Shown in pieces: positions 1 to 5,125 of a stretch of 7,456 nt of DNA. Below the pieces are notes generated by a model. The model saw nothing but the letters and a program-made list of their open reading frames with translations. It searched no databases and was not told the DNA's origin. The DNA comes from an uncultured Clostridium sp. Its GTDB lineage: Bacteria > Bacillota > Clostridia > Lachnospirales > Lachnospiraceae. The position numbers and the translations under genes are program-made. Location of the stretch: positions 1 through 7,456 of the forward strand of contig USFH01000108.1 of NCBI GenBank assembly GCA_900553925.1, in the 5' to 3' direction. The stretch's first letter is position 1. Every line of letters begins with the position of its first letter.

Positions 1-2
1 AG

Positions 3-842
3 CATTTCCGGGATCTGAAGGAGAGCAGCCAGATTCACGCACTGTCCGGTGTGCTTGTTTACAGGTTCAGCAGCAATCTGTTCTTTGCAAATGTGCAGGT
101 GCTGAAAAATGATATTGAGGATCATATAAAACCGGATACGAAAGCTGTAATCCTTGATGCGGGCGGAATCGGAAGTCTGGATATTACTGCGGCAGACTGC
201 CTGAAGCGTCTGCATCAGTCATTGAAAGAAAAGGGCATCCGGTTCTATATGACAGAACATATTTCGGATGTGAACGAACAGTTAAGGAAGCTTGGACTCG
301 GATATCTGATTGAGGAGGGGTGCGTGCGCAGAACCATCCATATCGCATTGAAGGATATGGGAATCAACCGTCCATATCCGCTGGAGGATGGCGTGGATAA
401 TGAGGAGCGCAGTGCATCAAGAAAGCGGGCGGATAACCGGGTGCAGGAATTCGTGTGGGCGTTTGGCTCCGATGCGGAAAAACAGATCGAGCGTCAGATT
501 GAAAAGCAGATTGCGCATCTAAAAGAAAGTGGGGATATCGAGGATCTGCTACATGGACGATGGGCGCATATGGAGGAGCTTGACGAAGATGAGTGGCTGG
601 AACACCTGGAGGAACATCTGAAGGAGATTGTCAATATATCCGGTAAGGATGAACATACCCTTGCGATGCAGATTGAGGAACATAGAAAACAGGTGCATGA
701 CCGGATTGCAAAGAATCATCCGGAGCTTGCAGAGCGTTTCAAGGAGCGCAGACATGTACTCGATGCACATCTGAAAGAACGCCATCCAAAGGTATATGAG
801 CTTGTACTGCAGTCGCGCGAGAAGAATGAACGGAATCGCTGA
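3..842 (+). CDS. SulP-family anion transporter, C-terminal part (STAS domain plus long charged tail), 5' truncated
   Basis: This is the 3' end of a SulP (SLC26-like) permease gene. The family moves sulfate, bicarbonate or related anions across the cytoplasmic membrane; the substrate cannot be told here because the membrane domain is off the left edge. The frame is open from base 3 (His-Phe-Arg-Asp-Leu...), so the GTG at 51 is internal, not a start. The first ~124 visible residues fit a SulP STAS domain: the entry strand VLVYRFSSNLFFAN, the core strand AVILDAGGIGSLDIT with the acidic-Thr loop, then an amphipathic helix and KGIRFYMTE. After PYPLE (about base 378) come ~150 residues rich in Glu, Lys, Arg and His, predicted helical or coiled-coil, ending QSREKNERNR. 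Bacterial SulP proteins usually end soon after STAS, so this tail is unusual. No clear terminator follows. STAS and family call are firm; the role of the tail is unknown. Confidence 0.85.
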   Translation, partial: HFRDLKESSQIHALSGVLVYRFSSNLFFANVQVLKNDIEDHIKPDTKAVILDAGGIGSLDITAADCLKRLHQSLKEKGIRFYMTEHISDVNEQLRKLGLGYLIEEGCVRRTIHIALKDMGINRPYPLEDGVDNEERSASRKRADNRVQEFVWAFGSDAEKQIERQIEKQIAHLKESGDIEDLLHGRWAHMEELDEDEWLEHLEEHLKEIVNISGKDEHTLAMQIEEHRKQVHDRIAKNHPELAERFKERRHVLDAHLKERHPKVYELVLQSREKNERNR

Positions 843-894
843 GTACATCTGCGATAGAAGTGAAAATTCCCCGTTTATGATTGCGCAAAACTGA

Positions 895-923
895 TTGAAA
901 CAAACAGGTAACTATGCTAGAAT
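895..923 (+). promoter_or_regulatory. Sigma-A-type promoter for pyrE
   Basis: TTGAAA at 895-900 is followed by a 17-bp spacer and TAGAAT at 918-923. TG at 915-916 gives an extended -10. Each hexamer differs from consensus by one base. The predicted start is near 930, giving a leader of about 100 nt before pyrE. It lies outside the upstream SulP gene, in the only non-coding gap before pyrE. Confidence 0.75.
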
Positions 924-941
924 ATATACAATTATGTGGCG

Positions 942-1005
942 TATAGAGAAATCTATGGCAGACATGAATCTACATGCGTGAATGTCGTTTGTTGCTGCCG
1001 ACAGC
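942..1005 (+). promoter_or_regulatory. Structured leader of pyrE, possible alternative hairpins
   Basis: The leader contains ATAGA-GAAA-TCTAT (943-956), a small hairpin with a GNRA-type loop. GGCAG (957-961) can pair with CTGCC (995-999), enclosing ACAT (962-965) pairing with ATGT (982-985). The CTGCC strand overlaps GCTG (994-997), which can instead pair with CAGC (1002-1005) just upstream of the ribosome binding site. The two folds exclude each other. The stems are short and no terminator-type U tract or recognisable PyrR-binding motif is present, so a regulatory role is only a possibility. Confidence 0.25.
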
Positions 1006-1014
1006 CCGAAAAAC

Positions 1015-1020
1015 AGGAGG
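1015..1020 (+). promoter_or_regulatory. Ribosome binding site that sets the pyrE start
   Basis: A perfect AGGAGG lies 11 nt before ATG 1032. The same frame stays open upstream to a GTG at 936, but that codon has no comparable Shine-Dalgarno and would add 32 residues absent from OPRTases. The start is therefore 1032. Confidence 0.85.
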
Positions 1021-1031
1021 ATTTATACAAC

Positions 1032-1706
1032 ATGGAACAGTATAAAGAGCAATTTATTGAATTTATGATCGATTGTAACGTATTGAAGTTTGGTGATTTC
1101 GTGACAAAGAGCGGAAGAAAGACACCATTTTTTGTAAATACAGGTTTTTACAGAACAGGTTCCCAGTTGGCACGTCTGGGTGAGTATTATGCGGAGGCAA
1201 TCAAGGACAAGTTCGGCTTTGATTTTGATGTGCTGTTTGGACCGGCATATAAGGGAATCCCGCTTTCCGTAGCTACAACAATGGCGATTGCCAACAAGTA
1301 TGATGCAGACATCCGTTACTGTTCAAACCGTAAGGAAATCAAGGACCACGGGGATAAGGGAATCCTGCTTGGAAGTCCGATCAACGATGGTGACAAGGTT
1401 GTGATCATCGAGGATGTAACAACTGCAGGTACTTCGATTCAGGAGACACTTCCGATCGTGAAGGCGCAGGGCGATGTCGATGTGCTCGGTCTTGTTGTAT
1501 CGGTTGACCGTATGGAGCGTGGTCAGGGCGAGAAGAGTGCACTGATGGAGATCGAAGAAAACTATGGATTAAAGACGACTGCAATCGTAACGATGGCAGA
1601 GGTGGTAGAGCATCTGTACAACAAGCCTTACAAGGGAAAGGTCGTGATTGATGACACCTTGAAGGCAGCGATTGACGCATATTATGAGCAGTATGGAGTA
1701 AAATAG
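1032..1706 (+). CDS. pyrE: Orotate phosphoribosyltransferase
   Basis: PyrE joins orotate to PRPP, giving OMP and pyrophosphate, the fifth step of de novo UMP synthesis, in the cytoplasm as a dimer. From ATG 1032 it is 224 residues, a normal length. The N-terminal part has the orotate-side pattern LKFGDFVTKSGRKTPFFVNTG split by family norms (FG, K-SGR, PFF). The flexible catalytic loop is NRKEIKDHG, with R100, K101, K104 and H106 matching the active-site R99/K100/K103/H105 of the Salmonella enzyme. The PRPP-binding loop VVIIEDVTTAGTS spans residues 123-135; its first acidic residue is Glu127 rather than the usual Asp, a conservative change. It has its own promoter upstream and is followed after 30 nt by a small membrane-protein gene, probably on the same transcript. 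No other pyrimidine genes are in the window. Confidence 0.97.
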   Translation: MEQYKEQFIEFMIDCNVLKFGDFVTKSGRKTPFFVNTGFYRTGSQLARLGEYYAEAIKDKFGFDFDVLFGPAYKGIPLSVATTMAIANKYDADIRYCSNRKEIKDHGDKGILLGSPINDGDKVVIIEDVTTAGTSIQETLPIVKAQGDVDVLGLVVSVDRMERGQGEKSALMEIEENYGLKTTAIVTMAEVVEHLYNKPYKGKVVIDDTLKAAIDAYYEQYGVK

Positions 1707-1736
1707 TTTTATTTGCAAGTATGGGAGGTCTAAAGC

Positions 1737-1886
1737 ATGGAGAAGTTATATCATAAGCTCAATACAATCGGAATCAGCAATCTGGTTATTGGAATTGTGA
1801 CAATTCTTGTCGGAGTTGGTGCAGGTGTGACGATGATCGTAAATGGTGCCCGCCTGATTACAGGTAAGAAGGATATTACATTTTAA
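1737..1886 (+). CDS. Small membrane protein of 49 residues, function unknown
   Basis: A short gene with excellent start signals: GGGAGG at 1723-1728, 8 nt before ATG 1737, and TAA at 1884-1886. The product starts MEKLYHKLNTIGISNL and ends ITGKKDITF. Residues ~12-42 are almost entirely hydrophobic and glycine-rich (VIGIVTILVGVGAGVTMIV), giving either one long membrane helix or two short helices turning at GVGAG. Both ends are basic. It begins 30 nt after the pyrE stop, with no terminator between, and is followed 70 nt later by a strong terminator, so it is most likely co-transcribed with pyrE. I do not recognise the family. The ribosome binding site, clean hydrophobic design and position argue for a real gene rather than a chance frame. 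Any link to pyrimidine metabolism is inference from position only. Confidence 0.75.
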   Translation: MEKLYHKLNTIGISNLVIGIVTILVGVGAGVTMIVNGARLITGKKDITF

Positions 1887-1942
1887 GGGATTTGTGGAGT
1901 CTCGAACAGATTGTGAAAAATAAGTGAACTTCGGAAATTGAA

Positions 1943-1972
1943 TTGACAGGACTTTTAAGAGTATGGTACAGT
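1943..1972 (+). promoter_or_regulatory. Candidate promoter of the surface-protein gene, with a dyad over the -10
   Basis: A perfect TTGACA (1943-1948), an 18-bp spacer and TACAGT (1967-1972, 4 of 6 consensus), with TG at 1964-1965 making an extended -10. The predicted start is near 1979, leaving ~100 nt before ATG 2079. I see no better promoter in 1887-2078. The -10 sits at the centre of the 24-bp dyad GAGTATGGTA-CAGT-TACCATACTC, so a dimeric regulator could bind there. The remaining leader (1989-2078) is AT-rich with no fold I recognise. Confidence 0.5.
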
Positions 1973-1988
1973 TACCATACTCTTTTTT
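1957..1988 (+). terminator. Rho-independent terminator after the pyrE-small protein operon
   Basis: AAGAGTATGGTA (1957-1968) and TACCATACTCTT (1973-1984) form a perfect 12-bp stem closed by a four-base loop CAGT, followed by a run of T to 1988. It lies 70 nt after the small gene's stop. It is the natural end of the pyrE transcript, but it also overlaps the promoter-like element at 1943-1972. Confidence 0.75.
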
Positions 1989-2064
1989 AAACACACAATT
2001 ATATCGTTTTTTCAGTTCGCGATAGACATATGGTTTCATCAGATTTCTGCATATATGACAGGTA

Positions 2065-2070
2065 TGGAGG
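2065..2070 (+). promoter_or_regulatory. Ribosome binding site that sets the surface-protein start
   Basis: TGGAGG lies 8 nt before ATG 2079. An in-frame ATG at 2055 exists but has no upstream Shine-Dalgarno and would place this site inside the coding sequence. Starting at 2079 also gives a standard signal peptide beginning with a short basic region. Confidence 0.85.
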
Positions 2071-2078
2071 AATTGAAT

Positions 2079-5051
2079 ATGTTTAATTATGCGAAGAAAA
2101 TCAAGAAGATTTTGAAAATGAAAAAAGGCATTCGTCAGGGAATTGCGTATGCAATCGTGACGTTTCTTGTGATGCAATGTTATATACTTCCGTTTGCATC
2201 CGGAGATCGCTTCTCGTGGGAACAAATTGCAACGATTGGAGATGCCACATGGACGGATGCTGTAGTACAGGATGAGGACAGCGCAGTATCGGAAGGTGAA
2301 GATACGGGACAGATCCTCGATGAAGCACAGATGACTGTAATGAGTGCAGTTTCCGACCGCTATTATAAAGCACCGGATACATCTAATGCATTTGTTGCAT
2401 ATGCGGTGCATTCAATCTCACGTGGGAGTGGATCGAATGTAAATAATCAGTGTGCCATCTACGCATCCCGTGCGTTGAGTGGCTATTATGGGACGGAAGC
2501 TCTTGTGTCCGGTTCGACGCTTGTGTCGCAGATATCCAAAGCACTTTCGGAAAATGAAAACTGGAGATGTGTCTATGCAAATGCAGTGTGTTTTCCGGAG
2601 AATCAGACAGAGGCACAATATGATGCGATATTCGATAGTCTGACGAATGCAGGGGATGTCGTCTGTTTTGTGAATAAGAAGCTGGATAATTATGTGCACT
2701 GCGGTATTTCCGGCGGAGGATCTGCTCTTATCAGTCATCTGTATAGTTCCGGCTGGGATAGTCTGCGTGCTGCGTATTATATTGATAATGCTGTCGATAC
2801 AAGAAAGGAATGTTCCGGAATGATTGTATACCGGTATCAAAAGAAAGTACAGCCGGGAACAATCAGGGTATGTAAGAATTACGATGAGAATATCTATCGG
2901 GGCAATCCGCAGGCGTATGACATTGGTGGAGCTAATTATGGTGTATTTTCAAGCAGGCATGATGCAGAGACATTGAGCAATGTTCAAGGGTATTGTTATA
3001 TTGAGCCTGCTGCGGATGGGCAGCTTGCGATAGATAATATATCGGCAAATGCAAGAACACAGCCGGATGGACATGGAACAGAAGTAAAGTTTGCCCCGGG
3101 AACTTATTATGTAAGGGAAATCAATCCACCTGTCCATGGCGGCTGGTTGTTGGATGAACACGTGTATGAAACGCAGATCATGGCTGGTACAAGAACAACA
3201 TTAGGACTTCCGAGAGACCAGTATGGAAATCCGATTGATCTTGGACTAAACGGTTATATGGATCAGAAGGTGTTAGGACCGGAACAGCCAAAATTTGGAA
3301 AGGTGACCCTGAAAAAAAGTGTGACAGATAACCATCTGCCGCTGATTGAACAAAATGAAAATTACACCTTTGAAGGAATTGAATATACGGTGTATGCTGT
3401 CTCCGGCAATAATCAGATTGATATTTCAAAGCCGGTTGGAGTGTTCGTGCTCGACAAAGCCGGAGATGGTTCGGTCGCTTCGGATCAATATGACAGTTCC
3501 TGTGTTGGAACGAAAACGATGGAACTTCCGATTGGGTGGTACATGCTACAGGAGACAAAGACGAATGCCGGCATGCAGCTGAATCTATCACCACAATGGT
3601 TCGAAGTGACAGCTGCAGGAATCAATCCGCTGAATCTTTCTGCTACAGATGAACCGGTCTATGCAGATGCAGATCTTGTCCTGCGAAAATATGGTGAGGA
3701 TCATAAGGCAGTACAGGGAGCAAAGTATATATTCAAATATTACAAAATATGTATGGATGAGGATCCCGCACAAAAAGGAAAGCAGGCATCAAGAACATGG
3801 ATTTTTCAGACCGATATACATGGGGAAATCCATTACAGCAAGGATGCTGCATGGTTTGTAGAAGGGGATGCGCTTTTTACAGATGCAGATGGAAATTATG
3901 TGATGCCGGCAGGAACTCTTACCATACAGGAATCAGAAGCACCTGAGCCATATGTAATTGACGAAACAGTATATGTGAAGAAGATCACGCCGGGAGATTC
4001 ACTTGCAGAATTGTCTACAGAGCAGCTTGTAACAGTAATCGAGGATGTGCGGCGGGGAGATCTTGAATTCCGGAAAGTCACAGAAGATGGAACACCGCTT
4101 GCTGATATTAAATTTATGATTACGGATGATAAGGGAGAATCCCATATTGTGTGGACAGATAAGGATGGATACTTCTCGACAAGTGCATCCTATATTGCGC
4201 ACACGAAGGACACAAATACCGGAGAACCACAGACGGGAATCTGGTTTGGATCTGTGGATCCGGATGACGAAAAGGGCGCGCTGCCATTCGGAATATATAC
4301 AATCGAAGAGCTCCGTTGTGATGCAAACAGGAATAAATACAAAACACTCGAGAAGCAGATCGTTGAAATTAAGGAACATAATAAACAGGTCAGTCTGGGG
4401 AATCTGGTAAATTATGCTTTCCCTTTAATCCGGACAAAGGCGTCTATATATGAAATGGATGAACCTTTGGAGATTGGTGCTTTGGTATCCTGTATGGATA
4501 TAGTTACACTCGAAAACCTGGAGATCGGACATACATATATAATATATGGAGAACCGCATTGGAAGGAAACGGGTGCATCTCTTGACAAAAAACAATATAT
4601 CAGTGAAAGTGTAACCTTCGAAGCGACACAGACGGATGCGCAGATCGAGGTCGGATATGATATTTTATTATCCGAGGAATTGTATGATTCAGAGATTGTA
4701 TTCTTTGAATATATGGAAGATACGGCATATCCCGGCGAGACAGTCGCAAAACATACGGATATAGAGGACAAAAAACAAACAATTCAGATACCGGAAAAGC
4801 CGGTCAAACCAGGGACTACAACGTCGGAGAGTACAACAGAAACGTTGGTGAGTACAACAGAAACGCCGGTGCCGAATACAGCGGTAGCCGGTACCTATGA
4901 GGAGATTACAGAGGTGATGCCGGCACAAGAAACCAGGACGACTGTAAAAACCGGTGATGACAGCCATATTTTCCTTGTCTTGTTAATTGCTTCGACAGCA
5001 TTGCTTGGGATAGGAATGGCGATAGTGGGAAACAGAAAAAAGAAAAAATAA
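2079..5051 (+). CDS. Wall-anchored surface protein: cysteine-peptidase-like head, four SpaA/Cna-B domains, T-Q ester-bond domain, sortase signal
   Basis: A 990-residue secreted protein. Residues 1-40 are a signal peptide (basic region to K16, hydrophobic core ~21-38, likely cut near PFA-SG). Residues ~88-255 resemble an NlpC/P60 or CHAP papain-fold domain: Cys125 in NNQCAIYASRAL, GDVVCF at 192-197, His207 in VHCGI and His220 in ISHLY fit a Cys-His-His triad. Four SpaA/Cna-B-like domains follow, each with a strand Lys and a Glu near the end typical of isopeptide-forming folds: K266/E347, K412 or K413/E492, K537/E618, K666/E744. Residues ~784-905 are a T-Q ester-bond (VaFE) domain, with Thr786, IVFFE (873-877), AKH-D-ED and Gln900. 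A Thr/Ser/Pro stalk leads to VKTGDD (956-961), a hydrophobic helix and an Arg-Lys tail: a sortase signal lacking the Leu-Pro of LPXTG. It stands alone, without a neighbouring sortase or pilin gene. Likely an adhesin or fimbria-like protein with an enzymatic tip. Architecture is well supported; activity and ligand are inferred. Confidence 0.88.
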   Translation: MFNYAKKIKKILKMKKGIRQGIAYAIVTFLVMQCYILPFASGDRFSWEQIATIGDATWTDAVVQDEDSAVSEGEDTGQILDEAQMTVMSAVSDRYYKAPDTSNAFVAYAVHSISRGSGSNVNNQCAIYASRALSGYYGTEALVSGSTLVSQISKALSENENWRCVYANAVCFPENQTEAQYDAIFDSLTNAGDVVCFVNKKLDNYVHCGISGGGSALISHLYSSGWDSLRAAYYIDNAVDTRKECSGMIVYRYQKKVQPGTIRVCKNYDENIYRGNPQAYDIGGANYGVFSSRHDAETLSNVQGYCYIEPAADGQLAIDNISANARTQPDGHGTEVKFAPGTYYVREINPPVHGGWLLDEHVYETQIMAGTRTTLGLPRDQYGNPIDLGLNGYMDQKVLGPEQPKFGKVTLKKSVTDNHLPLIEQNENYTFEGIEYTVYAVSGNNQIDISKPVGVFVLDKAGDGSVASDQYDSSCVGTKTMELPIGWYMLQETKTNAGMQLNLSPQWFEVTAAGINPLNLSATDEPVYADADLVLRKYGEDHKAVQGAKYIFKYYKICMDEDPAQKGKQASRTWIFQTDIHGEIHYSKDAAWFVEGDALFTDADGNYVMPAGTLTIQESEAPEPYVIDETVYVKKITPGDSLAELSTEQLVTVIEDVRRGDLEFRKVTEDGTPLADIKFMITDDKGESHIVWTDKDGYFSTSASYIAHTKDTNTGEPQTGIWFGSVDPDDEKGALPFGIYTIEELRCDANRNKYKTLEKQIVEIKEHNKQVSLGNLVNYAFPLIRTKASIYEMDEPLEIGALVSCMDIVTLENLEIGHTYIIYGEPHWKETGASLDKKQYISESVTFEATQTDAQIEVGYDILLSEELYDSEIVFFEYMEDTAYPGETVAKHTDIEDKKQTIQIPEKPVKPGTTTSESTTETLVSTTETPVPNTAVAGTYEEITEVMPAQETRTTVKTGDDSHIFLVLLIASTALLGIGMAIVGNRKKKK
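4830..4871 (+). repeat. Two-copy 21-bp tandem repeat in the stalk region
   Basis: The units 4830-4850 and 4851-4871 match at 19 of 21 bases and encode STTETLV then STTETPV in the surface protein's wall-spanning stalk (residues 918-931). The preceding TTTSE looks like a decayed further unit. In-frame units of this kind can change in number and so alter stalk length between strains. Confidence 0.8.
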
Positions 5052-5074
5052 GACGATAAAAGCGAAAGACAGCA

Positions 5075-5110
5075 AAAACCTGCCGTTATTATCATATACC
5101 GGCAGGTTTT
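5075..5110. terminator. Bidirectional terminator between convergent genes
   Basis: AAAACCTGCCG (5075-5085) pairs with CGGCAGGTTTT (5100-5110) in an 11-bp stem with a 14-base loop. The stem ends in A/T runs on both sides, so it can stop transcripts from either direction. It lies 23 bases after the surface-protein stop and 15 bases from the stop of the opposite-strand c-di-GMP gene. Confidence 0.85.
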
Positions 5111-5125
5111 GTTATTGATTGAAAT

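Noticed and set aside
51..53. GTG 51 as start of a free-standing STAS protein
   Set aside because: The frame is open upstream to the window edge and the preceding residues (HFRDLKESSQIHALSG) continue a SulP linker and STAS entry; no ribosome binding site is seen.
936..1031. N-terminal extension of pyrE from GTG 936
   Set aside because: The 32 extra residues do not resemble OPRTase, overlap the leader, and lack a ribosome binding site, whereas AGGAGG precedes ATG 1032.
930..1031. PyrR-dependent attenuator ahead of pyrE
   Set aside because: There is no terminator hairpin with a U tract and no recognisable PyrR-binding consensus in the leader.
1943..1988. MerR-family operator
   Set aside because: MerR-type operators lie between -35 and -10 with a stretched ~19-bp spacer; here the dyad is centred on the -10 and the spacer is 18 bp.
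1989..2078. c-di-GMP riboswitch in the surface-gene leader
   Set aside because: The neighbouring c-di-GMP enzyme made this worth checking, but I see neither the conserved GEMM core nor paired helices in this AT-rich stretch.
1746..2411. 221-codon open frame on the minus strand, cysteine-rich
   Set aside because: It is antisense to the small membrane gene, the terminator and the signal-peptide region of the surface gene, and its residues match no family I know. It looks like a shadow frame.
4412..4771. 119-codon minus-strand frame inside the surface gene
   Set aside because: It lies wholly antisense to the clearly identified T-Q domain and shows no recognisable protein features.
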